From Candidatus Aerophobetes bacterium Ae_b3a (GTDB lineage Bacteria; Aerophobota; Aerophobia; Aerophobales; AE-B3A), in NCBI GenBank assembly GCA_005223095.1, contig NJBQ01000010.1, positions 1 to 40,379 on the forward strand: 40,379 bases of DNA, in the 5' to 3' direction. The notes beneath the pieces are model-generated. The model ran no database searches. It was not told where the DNA came from and saw only the letters and a list, made by a program, of their open reading frames with translations. Shown in pieces: positions 29,479 to 39,400 of the stretch; the first letter of the stretch is position 1, and each line of letters begins with the position of its first letter. The translations under genes were made by a program, and so were the position numbers.

Positions 29479-31257
29479 ATGGCATTGAGACGTGACCACT
29501 TTTGCGGGGTTTTGACTAAAAAGGCTGTGGGTAGAGAAGTTACCTTAGCTGGATGGATAAAGAAAAGACGAGACCACGGCGGAATTATCTTTATTGATTT
29601 AGGAGATAAAACCGGCCTAACTCAACTAGTTTTTAATCCGACGATAGATAAAGAGAGTTATCTCCAGGCTAATTCCCTGAGAGAGGGGTGGGTAATTGCT
29701 GCAGCTGGAAAAGTGGAGGCAAGATCAGAAGAAACTATAAATACTAAATTGAGTACCGGAGAAATAGAAGTAATGGTAAGAAATTTAGAGATTCTCAATC
29801 TTTCCAAACCTCTTCCTCTCTCTATTGAGGACGAAATAGAGACAGGGGAGGAGGTGAGATTAAAATATCGATACCTGGACTTACGCAGACCAATCATGCA
29901 AAAAAATCTTAAGTTACGCTACCAGATAACCAAAGAAGTGCGTAGTTTCCTTGATAAGAAAGGATTCATAGAAATAGAAACGCCTTTTCTTACTCGCAGT
30001 ACCCCGGAAGGAGCAAGGGATTATCTGGTTCCTTCTCGCTTGAATCCGGGAGAATTTTATGCTCTTGCTCAGTCTCCTCAGCTCTTTAAGCAGCTTCTGA
30101 TGATAGCTAGTTTTGACCGATATTTTCAGATTGTCAGGTGCTTTCGAGATGAAGATTTGCGAGCAGATAGACAACCTGAGCATACTCAAATAGACATTGA
30201 GGCTTCATTTATTTGCGAAGAGGATATCTATGCTCTCATAGATGAAATGCTGGCTAATATATTCCAAAAAGTTCTAGGAGTCTCCCTTCATACTCCCTTC
30301 CCTCGTTTTACCTATCAGGAAGCAATGAGTCGCTTTGGTACCGATAGACCTGATATTCGATTTGGACTGGAACTGAAAGATGTATCAACTCTGGCTGATG
30401 AAAGTCAATTTGCAATCTTCAAGAATGTTCTGCAGAAGGGTGGGGTAGTTAAGGGAATAAGGCTTCCTGGGGGAGCTTCTCTTTCACGAAAGGAACTTGA
30501 GGAACTTTCCCAGTGGGTTACCCTTTATGGAGCAAAAGGATTAAGCTGGATTTCCCTAAAAGAAAATAAAGCTGTATCTCCTCTGGTCAAATTCATTCCG
30601 GAAAATATCCTTGCAGAGATAATAGACTCTATGGAGGCCAATAAAGGAGACATCCTTTTCTTCATCGCCCAGAAAAAAGAGATAGTCAACGAATCTTTAG
30701 CCAATCTTCGTCTTCATCTAGCTCAAGAATTTAACCTTATTCCCAAGGAGACCTACCAGTTGGCCTGGGTGACTGACTTCCCTCTCTTTGAGCGTAATGA
30801 AGAGGGTAAGTTAACCTTCTCTCACAACCCTTTTTCCTCACCCCAAGAAGATGATTTATCTCTTCTGCAAGGAAATCCGGAAAAGGCAAAGGCTCGCCAG
30901 TATGATATCGTCCTCAATGGAGAAGAAATTGGCAGCGGAAGCATCAGAAATCATAGAAGAGAAATTCAGGAACGGATATTTGAGATCCTAGGAATAGACT
31001 CTTTTGAGGCCAGAAAAAAATTTGGTTTTTTCCTTGATGCCCTATCATTTGGAGCCCCTCCCCATGGAGGGATAGCTCTGGGTATGGATAGATTGGCCAT
31101 GGTTTTGACTGGCGCCAACTCCATAAGGGAGGTTATTGCCTTCCCTAAAACTCAGAAAGCAATTTCTTCTCTAACTCAGGCTCCCTCCTCAGTAGATCCA
31201 GAGCAACTCAAAGAATTGCATCTACAAATCGAAGAAGATACTATTGCACCCCAATAA
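29479..31257 (+). CDS. aspS: Aspartyl-tRNA synthetase, bacterial type
   Basis: Class II synthetase, 592 residues, with the bacterial GAD insertion. It has the OB-fold anticodon domain (AGWIKKRRDHGGIIFIDLGD), motif 2 around FQIVRCFRDEDLRADRQPEHTQ, the GAD domain about residues 270-400, and motif 3 GGIALGMDRLAMVLTG. ATG 29479 has GAGGAG 9 bases upstream. hisS-aspS adjacency is common in bacteria. Whether it also charges tRNA-Asn cannot be decided from one gene; the presence of gatCAB would need checking elsewhere. Confidence 0.96.
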   Translation: MALRRDHFCGVLTKKAVGREVTLAGWIKKRRDHGGIIFIDLGDKTGLTQLVFNPTIDKESYLQANSLREGWVIAAAGKVEARSEETINTKLSTGEIEVMVRNLEILNLSKPLPLSIEDEIETGEEVRLKYRYLDLRRPIMQKNLKLRYQITKEVRSFLDKKGFIEIETPFLTRSTPEGARDYLVPSRLNPGEFYALAQSPQLFKQLLMIASFDRYFQIVRCFRDEDLRADRQPEHTQIDIEASFICEEDIYALIDEMLANIFQKVLGVSLHTPFPRFTYQEAMSRFGTDRPDIRFGLELKDVSTLADESQFAIFKNVLQKGGVVKGIRLPGGASLSRKELEELSQWVTLYGAKGLSWISLKENKAVSPLVKFIPENILAEIIDSMEANKGDILFFIAQKKEIVNESLANLRLHLAQEFNLIPKETYQLAWVTDFPLFERNEEGKLTFSHNPFSSPQEDDLSLLQGNPEKAKARQYDIVLNGEEIGSGSIRNHRREIQERIFEILGIDSFEARKKFGFFLDALSFGAPPHGGIALGMDRLAMVLTGANSIREVIAFPKTQKAISSLTQAPSSVDPEQLKELHLQIEEDTIAPQ

Positions 31258-31467
31258 ATTCGTATCTCCTGTTTTGTCATTTTTTGAATACCTCCTCTGG
31301 CAAATAACTCCTGCTAATTTTTTCTCAAATATTCTCAAATTTGTTTAGTCTTTACAGCTTATGCAAACATTGAAGTTCGTTCTCTTCATCATGAAGAATT
31401 CCTCAGGAGTATCAATATCATGTTATGTAACAGGGTTTAGGAAGGAGTTACCAAAGAAAGAAGTTGG
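31258..31467. other. Gap between aspS and the lacI promoter
   Basis: It starts with a single ATTCGTATCTCC fragment of the AGTATCT heptad type right after the aspS stop. A 15-bp perfect palindrome TCTTCATCATGAAGA lies at 31383-31397, and a reversed operator-like ATGCAAACATT at 31364-31374. No coding potential or clear terminator for aspS is seen. Confidence 0.45.
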
Positions 31468-31495
31468 TTGACAAATATAGAAAAAGATTTATGAT
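31468..31495 (+). promoter_or_regulatory. Promoter of the lacI-family gene
   Basis: TTGACA (31468-31473), 16-base spacer, TATGAT (31490-31495). Start of transcription is expected near 31502, right before the operator at 31505. Confidence 0.7.
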
Positions 31496-31503
31496 AAAAT
31501 AGA

Positions 31504-31520
31504 TTAACGTTTGCATGATC
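31504..31520 (+). promoter_or_regulatory. LacI-type operator at the lacI start site
   Basis: TTAACGTTTGCATGATC shares the exact core AACGTTTGCAT with the downstream operators at 33021 and 40093. The CG centre and the CGTTTGCA half-site match the general LacI/CcpA operator style; the other half (TTAACG) is weaker. Lying over the transcript start, it suggests self-repression. Confidence 0.65.
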
Positions 31521-31610
31521 GTACCCACTGTATTAAAATGACTTGAAATATTTTGTTACTCATAAAAGAAAACAGAAGGTAATCGAAAGACAAAGGGGGC
31601 TACAAACTAA

Positions 31611-32660
31611 ATGAGCATTACCATAAAAGATATTGCCAGGAGGGCTAATGTATCTTATTCTACCGTTTCCAGGGCACTTAAAAATAGTCCCAAAATTAGC
31701 ACTGAAACTAAAGAGAAAATCTGGAAGATAGCAAAGGAGCTTAATTACATACCCAACGTAACAGCTAGAGAGCTCTCTTCCCGAAAGACAACAACAGTAG
31801 GATTCATCTATACTAGTACTGGCAAGACCAGTTTGGACCCTATTATAGAAGGAATAGAGGATACTGTTACCAAAGAAGGATTTCAATTGTTCAGTTTTAA
31901 CTCCAGGGAAAATGTGGAGGCAGAGCATGATTATTTAAGATTCCTCCATGAAAAGAGGGTGGAAGGAATACTTATATTCCCCGTAGTTACTAATGAAGGT
32001 AATAATCTTTCCTATCTTAAGTTTCTGGTTGAAAGTAAAGTCCCAGTGGTAATGGTAGATCGTTACTTTCCAGAACTTGATACTGATTATGTTGTTTCTG
32101 ATAACTTTAGAGGCGCCTATGAGGCTGTAACTCACTTAATTAAGATTGGTCATAGAAGAATAGGCTATATTACGGGTCAGGAATGTCTATCCTCAGTATC
32201 CGATAGATTAAAAGGGTATAAAAAGGCCCTTCAAGATTATGATATTGATTACCAGGAAGAATTAGTCAAAAAGGTAATTCCCAAACCCGCTCTTTCTATT
32301 GAGAAAAGTTATGAGGCCACTAAAGAACTTTTAAAAGAGGAACCTACGGCAATCTTTACCTATAATGAGATTGCAACTATAGGAACTCTAAAAGCTATAA
32401 GGGAGAAAGGTATTGATGTTCCCAAGGAACTAGCTTTTGTGGGCTTTGACGAAGTTGCCCTAGCTTCTCATATATTTATGCCTTTAACCATAGTGATGCA
32501 GCAAAGCTATAGGATAGGAGAAATAGGAGCGAGAATGCTTATAGAGCGAGTAAAGCATCTTCATGAAAAAAAAGAATTTTTGGAGGTTCGCCATATTTCG
32601 GTAAAAACAAAGCTTTTAATCGGGGATTCATGTGGGGCAAAGCTAAAAAGCAAGAGCTAA
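31611..32660 (+). CDS. LacI-family transcriptional regulator
   Basis: A 349-residue repressor: N-terminal helix-turn-helix ITIKDIARRANVSYSTVSRA, hinge helix region (NVTARELSSRKTTTVGFIY), then a periplasmic-binding-protein-like sensor domain with PVVMVDRYFPELDTDYVVSD, SDRLKGYKKAL and FVGFDEVALASHIFMPLTIV. The ligand is unknown; the neighbouring alpha-mannosidase and sugar importer suggest a mannoside or its breakdown product. The start ATG 31611 matches the family. The leader is about 110 bases. It probably binds the AACGTNTGCAT sites at its own start and in both copies of the downstream cassette. Confidence 0.92.
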   Translation: MSITIKDIARRANVSYSTVSRALKNSPKISTETKEKIWKIAKELNYIPNVTARELSSRKTTTVGFIYTSTGKTSLDPIIEGIEDTVTKEGFQLFSFNSRENVEAEHDYLRFLHEKRVEGILIFPVVTNEGNNLSYLKFLVESKVPVVMVDRYFPELDTDYVVSDNFRGAYEAVTHLIKIGHRRIGYITGQECLSSVSDRLKGYKKALQDYDIDYQEELVKKVIPKPALSIEKSYEATKELLKEEPTAIFTYNEIATIGTLKAIREKGIDVPKELAFVGFDEVALASHIFMPLTIVMQQSYRIGEIGARMLIERVKHLHEKKEFLEVRHISVKTKLLIGDSCGAKLKSKS

Positions 32661-32781
32661 GGTTAACCGGAGAATAAGCTAAATGAACCTGACTGTTGAA
32701 TTAGAGTCCATAAAGATATGCAAAGAAGTTCCAAAAGCGTCTGTAAGGTAACGTATGCATAAATTTTTTCAAATTTTGGTC

Positions 32782-32809
32782 TTGACACTCCTAAAAAATC
32801 TTCTATACT
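32782..32809 (+). promoter_or_regulatory. Promoter of the binding-protein gene
   Basis: TTGACA at 32782-32787 and TATACT at 32804-32809 with a 16-base spacer, near consensus. The same arrangement is found at 39867-39894. The first operator is centred about 63 bases upstream of the predicted start. Confidence 0.8.
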
Positions 32810-32940
32810 GTAGAAAATAAGCGGCGAAAAACGCTAAAAGTTAATAAGTGATCTTTGAAAAAATGGCAGTTATATTCCTCTAATCAGTGAGAGATAAATA
32901 AGCGTAGAAGCTAGAAATAAAGGTCGAAAGGAGGTGGGGG

Positions 32941-32991
32941 ATGTTAGGCCAATTTCTATTTCTAACTTCTGGGAATAAAAAGAGAGAGTAG
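32941..32991 (+). CDS. Possible 16-residue leader peptide, copy 1
   Basis: ATG 32941 opens MLGQFLFLTSGNKKRE and stops at 32991. The preceding GAAAGGAGGTG is a perfect complement to the 16S rRNA 3' end, spaced 5 bases from the ATG, stronger than at almost any real gene here. Flanking sequence can fold (AGAAGCTAGAAATA with TATTTCTAACTTCT) and would place the ribosome site in a loop. The second copy at 40024 keeps the Shine-Dalgarno, ATG and first three codons, with an in-frame 6-base gap. It may be a translated leader, or the site may serve only as a ribosome-binding RNA element. Confidence 0.3.
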   Translation: MLGQFLFLTSGNKKRE

Positions 32992-33079
32992 AGGTTAAAT
33001 TTTTTTTCTTTGTCTAGCCTAACGTTTGCATAAATCATAGACTAGACAAAAAGTAGAAGTAATAGAAGGAGAAGAGAAA

Positions 33080-34372
33080 ATGCGAAGTAAATCAAGAACA
33101 AAACGTATTATGCTTTTGATGAGTATAGCGGTGTTTCTTGTTTCCTTTTCACTTCCTGCTGCATTTGCTCAGAAATCCGAAGTTCTTTTCTGGACCGGTC
33201 ACTCAGGTCAACCAGAAAGAGGGGTTATGGATCAGATGGTGGCAAGATTCAATGAGCTCTTTCCCGAGATAAATGTGAAGAAGGTGGTCGTCCCCGGAGC
33301 AGAGACAGAAATAGCTAAGCTATTGACCTCTTTAGCTGCCGGCGTAGGTCCCGATGCATACCACCTGGATCGCTTTACTGTTTCTCAACGAGCTAGTGCC
33401 GGGATACTGCAGTCACTGGAGGGATATGTCCCGGGAATTAGAGAATGGGTAGAGGAGACCTATCTGGATTTCGGCTGGAAGGAAGTTGTCTATCAAGACA
33501 AAGTCTGGGGGCTTCCATTTGATACTGATGTTCGAGCTCTGTATTATCGGAAGGACTTTTTCGATGAAGCAGGTTTGAGTCCTCCTACCACAATTGCTGA
33601 GACGGATGCTGCTGCAGAGAAGCTTACGCTAAAGGAAGCTGGTAAGTTGCAAAGAATGGGGTTCGTGCCTTGGTGGAATCAAGGATGGCATTATACCTGG
33701 GGATGGGCCTTTGGCGGCGAGTTCTACAATGCGGACACTCAGAAGATCACGGCAAATGATCCCAGAATCGTCGAGTCCTTTGCCTGGCAGAAAAGCTACC
33801 TTGACAAATATGGTATGAAGGATGTTCAGGCCTTTTCTTCGTCCTATGAGACGCAGATGGAAGTTCTGGATCCATTTGTTAGCGGAAAGGTAGCCATGGT
33901 TATCACTGGCGATTGGTTCATTGGTAACATGAGACGTTTTGGACCGGATGTTGATTATGGCATTGTGCCCATTCCTCGTCCTGCAGAGTTTAAAGAGCCT
34001 ACCAGTTGGTCCGGTGGCTGGAGTATAGTTATTCCCGTAGGGGCTAAAAATGCTGAGGCAGCGGCTACGTTTATGAAGTGGTATTGCGGGCTTGAAGCGA
34101 ATCAAATGTTCGCTGAGGGGACATTTCACCTTCCTGTAACTAGAGTAGGCGCTGCGACCACTTTCCTCCGAGAAGAGCCTGGCTATAAGGTTTTCATAGA
34201 TGTGTTGCCTTATTCTCAGTGTCGTCCTGTTATTCCGGTAGGTGGTGTTTACTGGGATGAGCTGACAGCGGCCAGAGACTATGTCATCTACGGCAAAAAG
34301 ACTGCCCAGAAGGCCTTAGATGATGCGACAGCTAAGGTTCAAGCAGAGCTAGATAGAGTTTTAAGCCAATAA
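33080..34372 (+). CDS. ABC sugar importer, substrate-binding protein
   Basis: Family 1 extracellular solute-binding protein, 430 residues. The signal peptide has a basic start (RSKSRTKR), a hydrophobic core (about 10-25) and an AFA-Q cleavage site at 30/31. There is no lipobox Cys, so it is probably free in a periplasm. The mature part shows the group pattern: SEVLFWTGHSG, VWGLPFDTDVRALYYRKDFFDEAGL, VSGKVAMVITGDWF and WSGGWSIVIPVGAKN. The sugar is unknown; linkage to GH38 suggests mannosides. AAGGAGAAG precedes the ATG. It is expressed from the LacI-controlled cassette and followed by a stem-loop that may raise its level above that of the permeases. Confidence 0.9.
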   Translation: MRSKSRTKRIMLLMSIAVFLVSFSLPAAFAQKSEVLFWTGHSGQPERGVMDQMVARFNELFPEINVKKVVVPGAETEIAKLLTSLAAGVGPDAYHLDRFTVSQRASAGILQSLEGYVPGIREWVEETYLDFGWKEVVYQDKVWGLPFDTDVRALYYRKDFFDEAGLSPPTTIAETDAAAEKLTLKEAGKLQRMGFVPWWNQGWHYTWGWAFGGEFYNADTQKITANDPRIVESFAWQKSYLDKYGMKDVQAFSSSYETQMEVLDPFVSGKVAMVITGDWFIGNMRRFGPDVDYGIVPIPRPAEFKEPTSWSGGWSIVIPVGAKNAEAAATFMKWYCGLEANQMFAEGTFHLPVTRVGAATTFLREEPGYKVFIDVLPYSQCRPVIPVGGVYWDELTAARDYVIYGKKTAQKALDDATAKVQAELDRVLSQ

Positions 34373-34384
34373 GAGTCTTTTAGA

Positions 34385-34414
34385 GGGGAGGGTAAATAGC
34401 AATTTACTCTCCCC
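34385..34414 (+). terminator. Stem-loop between binding protein and permease genes
   Basis: GGGGAGGGTAAAT and ATTTACTCTCCCC form a 13-bp stem with one G.T pair and a 4-base loop. Only TTCTG follows, so termination would be partial. Such hairpins commonly stabilise the binding-protein mRNA in ABC operons. Confidence 0.65.
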
Positions 34415-34446
34415 TTCTGCTTATCGTTATCATTGAGGAGGAAAAG

Positions 34447-35334
34447 TTGCCTTTAACTTCTAGACAAAGAAAGAATATAAGAACGGGGTTGTTTTTTGTT
34501 TCTCCCTGGCTAATAGGGTTTGCACTTTTTCTCGTTTATCCAATTATAGCTTCCTTATATTATAGCATGACTCGATTCGTTGGTATAGGCTCACCTAAAT
34601 GGATAGGCTTTTGGAATTACTCTTTCCTTATTAAGGATGAACTTTTCTGGACCAGTTTATATAATATCATGTACTATCTTGTCTTTGCTGTTCCTCTGGG
34701 GTTTGCGGTAGGGCTTGGTTTAGCTCTCATTATGAACTTTAAGGTAAAGGAAAAATCCATTTACCGCACAATTATTTATTTCCCTGCCATCCTTCCCATG
34801 TTTGCCTCAGCCTTTATCTGGCTTTGGATGTTCAATCCTCAACTTGGAATCATCAATGCTTTGTTGGGTTATGTCGGCATTGACGGACCCGGTTGGATTG
34901 GCAGTCCTACTTGGTCAAAGCCCTCTTTCATCTTACTGGTTCAATGGGGAGCAGGGGGTCCAGCTATAATTCTGCTTGCTGCTCTTCAAGATGTGCCTCG
35001 TGAGCTTTATGAAGCGGCTGAGCTCGATGGAGCTGGTCAATGGTATAAATTCAGGCGTATTACTCTTCCCTCCATTAGCCCTGTAATTCTCTTCCACGTA
35101 ATAATGGCCGTAAGTGGTGCCTTTCAATTTTTCGATTTGCCTTACATTATGACCGAGGGAGGTCCGGCGAATTCCACCCTTTTTTATAGCCTCTATCTTT
35201 ATCGCAATGCCTTTCAGTATTCAAAAATGGGATACGCCTCTGCTATGGCCTGGATTTTATTTATGCTAAATTTGGGAATTGCTATTATTATTTTTAAGAC
35301 TTCATTACGTTGGATCTATTATCGAGCAGGATAG
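34447..35334 (+). CDS. ABC sugar importer permease, MalF/UgpA type
   Basis: Inner-membrane permease of 295 residues with six hydrophobic segments (first about 14-37). The EAA loop that docks the ATPase is ELYEAAELDGAGQWYKFRRI, followed by TLPSISPVILF. It opens at TTG 34447 behind GAGGAGG. The next permease begins 19 bases after its stop. No ATP-binding subunit gene follows, so the pair probably uses an ATPase encoded elsewhere (MsmK/UgpC-like sharing is well known for this family). Confidence 0.92.
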   Translation: MPLTSRQRKNIRTGLFFVSPWLIGFALFLVYPIIASLYYSMTRFVGIGSPKWIGFWNYSFLIKDELFWTSLYNIMYYLVFAVPLGFAVGLGLALIMNFKVKEKSIYRTIIYFPAILPMFASAFIWLWMFNPQLGIINALLGYVGIDGPGWIGSPTWSKPSFILLVQWGAGGPAIILLAALQDVPRELYEAAELDGAGQWYKFRRITLPSISPVILFHVIMAVSGAFQFFDLPYIMTEGGPANSTLFYSLYLYRNAFQYSKMGYASAMAWILFMLNLGIAIIIFKTSLRWIYYRAG

Positions 35335-35353
35335 GGAAAGACAAGAAGGAGAA

Positions 35354-36205
35354 GTGAAAATATTACTTAACAGGAAAACAGCTAAGTTTTTGAAAGGACA
35401 GGTAGTTACCCGGGCTATTCTTGTGGCTGTATGCATTCCCTTTCTTTTGCCATTTTTTTGGATGCTCTCTACTGCCCTCAAAAATTTGCCGCAAACAGTG
35501 ACCTTTCCGCCGGTTTGGATTCCTGATCCCATCGTCTGGGACAATTTTAGAGAAGCGATTCAAACAATTCCCTTTTTTACTTACTTCAAGAATACCGCCT
35601 TTTATGTGGTCTTCAGCATTGTTGGTACGCTTATTTCCTGTCCTTTTGTAGCTTACGGCCTTTCTATGGTTCGCTGGCCTGCCCGTGACTCTTTACTGCT
35701 GTTAATTCTTGCCACAATGATGATTCCCTTTCCGGTGACCATGGTTCCCTTATTTATTATCTTCGGAAAGTTAGGATGGATTAATACCTATGCGCCATTA
35801 ATTGTTCCCACATTTTTTGGAACTCCCTTTTTTATTTTTTTACTGCGTCAATTTTTTATGACCATTCCTCCAGCTCTTCCCGATGCCGCTCGCATTGATG
35901 GAGCCTCAGAGCTTACTATTTTTGCCAGAGTTATCCTTCCTTTATGCAAACCAGCCTTAGGGGTTGTGGCTCTCTTTCAATTTCTGGCTAGCTGGAACAA
36001 TTTCATGGGGCCCTTAATTTATTTAATGGAGGAATCCAAGTATCCTCTTTCCTTGGGTTTACAGGATTATCGAAGTACCTACTTTGTGGAGTGGAATCTA
36101 TTTATGGCTGCCTCAACAATAGTAGTGGTTCCCACCGTTATAATCTTTTTTATCTTTCAAAGACGTCTTATTGAGGGAATACATCTTACAGGTGTAAAGG
36201 AGTAA
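35354..36205 (+). CDS. ABC sugar importer permease, MalG/UgpE type
   Basis: Second inner-membrane permease, 283 residues, with six hydrophobic segments. It has the EAA-type loop LPDAARIDGASELTIFARVI followed by LPLCKPALGVVAL, and ends RRLIEGIHLTGVKE, the typical MalG-type C-terminus. GTG 35354 (MKILLNRKTAKF) is chosen; AAGGAG lies just 2 bases before it, which is short, and a longer frame from 35279 would overlap the first permease and has no family match. With its partner it would form the heterodimeric channel for the binding protein. Confidence 0.9.
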   Translation: MKILLNRKTAKFLKGQVVTRAILVAVCIPFLLPFFWMLSTALKNLPQTVTFPPVWIPDPIVWDNFREAIQTIPFFTYFKNTAFYVVFSIVGTLISCPFVAYGLSMVRWPARDSLLLLILATMMIPFPVTMVPLFIIFGKLGWINTYAPLIVPTFFGTPFFIFLLRQFFMTIPPALPDAARIDGASELTIFARVILPLCKPALGVVALFQFLASWNNFMGPLIYLMEESKYPLSLGLQDYRSTYFVEWNLFMAASTIVVVPTVIIFFIFQRRLIEGIHLTGVKE

Positions 36206-36328
36206 AGGTATATTCAACCCTTCCCGTAGGTGCCTAAAAATCTTCTTAGAAAACGAGGAAAAATCATAACTAATTTAGCAAAAGGGTAAGATTGGCTCTT
36301 GATCTTTCTTGAAAATTCTGTGCAGAAA

Positions 36329-36357
36329 TTGCATTGATGTGAGTTTTCTTATAGTAT
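36329..36357 (+). promoter_or_regulatory. Possible promoter of the alpha-mannosidase gene
   Basis: TTGCAT (36329-36334), 17-base spacer, TAGTAT (36352-36357), in the 208-base gap after the permeases. No AACGTNTGCAT operator is found here, so the enzyme may be driven both by read-through and by this weaker, unregulated site. Confidence 0.35.
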
Positions 36358-36413
36358 AGTGGACATTGTGTAGGTAGGTCTATTCCTAAAACCAGTGAAA
36401 AGGGGAAAAGAAA

Positions 36414-39400
36414 ATGGAAGTCAGAGCACGGGTTGAACCCTCCCAGGGAAAAGTTGGCGATTCAGTAACGCTAAGAGTTCAATTTGCTCGTATCAAGGGG
36501 CAAATAAAATCCGTTTATGCTACAGCCAACCATGAACGCTGGCAACTCCACAAGGAGAAAGGAGGCAAATACAGTCTGAATATGCAAATTCCTCCCTTCG
36601 TATCTCCAGGAACCTATAATATTAATATTTTTGCTGAAAATGAAAAAAAGAAGAAGATAGTAGAGCTAACTGTTCCTTTTTTGGTCAAAGATGAAGAAGT
36701 TGAAGAAGAACCAGGGTTCAGCAGGGTGAATCATATTATACAAAAAATGGAGTCAGCTAAGTGTAAGACTTTTCTAAAAGAAAACCCTCTTCTTTTGGAA
36801 AAGACTGAGAATTACACATTGAGTATAAGGGTAGCCAAGAGACTACTCAGCAACCAGACTTACCAGACCTCTCTTTTTTTAAGAAAGGATCCGGGGGTTA
36901 ATCGCTCGCTAGTTCCCAAGAGACATATCTCCAGACTGAGAAAAATTCTTTCAGCTGGTATAGAAAAGATAGACCTGAAGAGTCTGACAGAGGGAAAACT
37001 AGCCAGGTTCGAAAAATCTATAGAGGCTTCCCTTGAGGAATTGATGCCAGTGCAAAAGTTTGCCAAAGAATATACTATCCATCTTACTGCCAATGCCCAC
37101 ATTGATTTAGCCTGGTTGTGGAGATGGAAGGAGACGGTCCAGATCTGCCATGACACCTTCAGTTCTGTAGTGGATAAAATGCAAAGACATTCTTTTACTT
37201 TTACTCAAAGTCAGGCTCAGACCTATAAGTGGATTGAGGAAAGATACCCCGACCTCTTCCGAGAAATTCAGAAAGCTGTGAGGCAGGGGAAGTGGGAAAT
37301 TGTGGGTGGGATGTGGGTAGAGCCCGACTGCAATCTTATCGATGGAGAATCCTGGGTGCGGCAGATTCTCTATGGTAAGAAGTATTTTAAAGAGAAATTT
37401 GCCCAGGATACAAAAATAGCTTGGAATGTTGACTCATTCGGATATAACTGGAATATGCCCCAGATATACAAAAAGAGTGGCTTTGATTTCTTTATTACTC
37501 AGAAGATAGGGTGGAATGATACTAACATTTTTCCCTACCATCTTTTTTGGTGGCAGGCCCCTGATGGCTCTCGTATTCTTACCTACTTTCCTTATGAAAG
37601 GTATAACTTCACCATTGAGCCTTACCGCTTTATAGACCTTCTCAAACAGTTCGAGTTTAATACCAGCTTAAAGGATATGATGATTCTTTTTGGCATAGGG
37701 GACCATGGGGGAGGACCCACTGAGGAGATCCTTTTAGAGGCGGAGAAGCTAAAAGATATATTTATCTATCCTCAAGTAAAGTATGGAACAGCAGAAGAGT
37801 ATTTTAATAGAATCGTAAAAAAGGTCGATGTGGACGCTCTGCCGGTGTGGAAGGATGAGCTCTATCTGGAATACCATCGTGGGACTTATACCACGCAAGC
37901 CCGGGTAAAATACAATAACCGCAAAAGCGAGATTCTACTGGTAGATACAGAGAAGATATCTGCTCTTGCCCACTTATACGGAAATGCATATCCTAAAAAG
38001 CGTCTTGCTCAAGCCTGGGAAAAGGCTATGTTTAACCAGTTCCATGATATCCTCCCCGGGTCAAGCATCAACTCTGTATATCAGGACTCAGAAGAAGATT
38101 ATACCTGGATAAGAAAAATAGGAGAAGATATAATTGAGGAGAGTTTAGATAAGATTTCCTCCCAGGTAAATACATCGGGAGTACCTGGCCAGCCTGTAGT
38201 TGTATTTAATTCTCTTTTTTGGCCCAGAGAAGCTATAGTGAGCATTCCCGTCCCTCTCAGCAGGGACTACCTGGTGCGTGACAGCGAAGGAAATAAATGC
38301 CTTTTTCAGAAAGTTGAAGAGAAGGATTCTGTCTCAAATGAGAAAAAATCCCTGCTGTTGTGCAAGGCTAAACTTCCCAGTTTTGGCTATACAACTTTGT
38401 TTATAGAAGAAAGAAAAGAAGCTAAACCCAAAATAGCTGGGCAAAACAAAGGACAACTGAAAGTAGATAAATACAGCCTGGAGAATGAATTCTTTAAAGT
38501 TCAGATAAATCCTGCTAGCGGTAATCTTGCAAGCATTTATGATAAAAGAAAACAGGATGAAGTCCTTTCGGATGAAGGAAATCAACTGCAGATATTAGAG
38601 GAAGACAAATCCAAAGACTTTAGCGCTTGGAATATCGCATATACAGGTAGAAAATGGTTCCTGGATAAGGCAGAGAATATAGAGGTAATGGAGAAGGGTC
38701 CATTAAGAGGAGTGATTCGGATTCGGCGCTCTTTTTTAGGAGATACAAAACTAAATATTTTTTGGGATGCTCCTGCCCGGGATTATCCTTCCTCCTTTTT
38801 TGTGCAGGATATAATATTACATCAGGGTCTGCCTCGCATAGATTTTGTGACTCAGGTGGACTGGTGGGAGGATAACAAGCTTCTTAAGGTCGCTTTTCCG
38901 GTGGCAGTTAAAGCTAAATATGCTACCTACGAGATTCCCTTTGCTAGTATCCTGCGTCCCACTGCAGAGAGCAATAGCTGGGAGAAGGCTCGCTTTGAAG
39001 TGCCTGCCCTGCGCTGGGCCGACCTATCCCAGAATGATTATGGAGTAGCTCTTCTCAATAACTCAAAGCATGGGTACGATATCCACGCTAATACTATGCG
39101 TCTGACATTACTGAGATCGCCTGCTGGCAACGAACTTAAATCTCTTTCTGTGCCTGACCCTTTCGCAGATAGAGGAAAACACACTATACGATATTCTTTA
39201 GTTCCTCATTTGGGTAACTGGAAAGAGGCTCTTGTGTATAGAGGAGCTTATGAGTTTAACTTTAGTCCTTACATCAAATTTGCAAAAATCCAACAAAAAG
39301 GAAAGAATGGGACAAGAGAAAAAAGCTTTATAAAGATAAAACCAGACAATGTGGTATTGACTGCTCTTAAACAGTGCGAAGAAGAGCCTGAATGTTTTAT

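Larger units (their letters stand above)
32748..33075 (+). promoter_or_regulatory. Promoter-leader-operator cassette, copy 1
   Basis: This 330-bp block is repeated, at about 85% identity, at 39835-40147. It holds an upstream operator (TAACGTATGCATAAA, 32749-32763), a TTGACA-N16-TATACT promoter (32782-32809), a conserved GCGGCGAAAAAC leader start, a perfect Shine-Dalgarno with a mini-ORF (32927-32991), a T8 run, and a 9-bp inverted repeat TTTGTCTAG/CTAGACAAA (33009-33017/33042-33050) with the second operator CTAACGTTTGCATAAAT in its loop. The operator centres are 271 bp apart, suitable for DNA looping by a tetrameric or paired LacI-type protein. The downstream operator at about +208 could also act as a roadblock. 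Confidence 0.8.

Noticed and set aside
32881-32940. A known riboswitch in the cassette leader
   Set aside because: I could not match the conserved bases to any riboswitch class I know; the region is recorded as a leader of unknown type instead.
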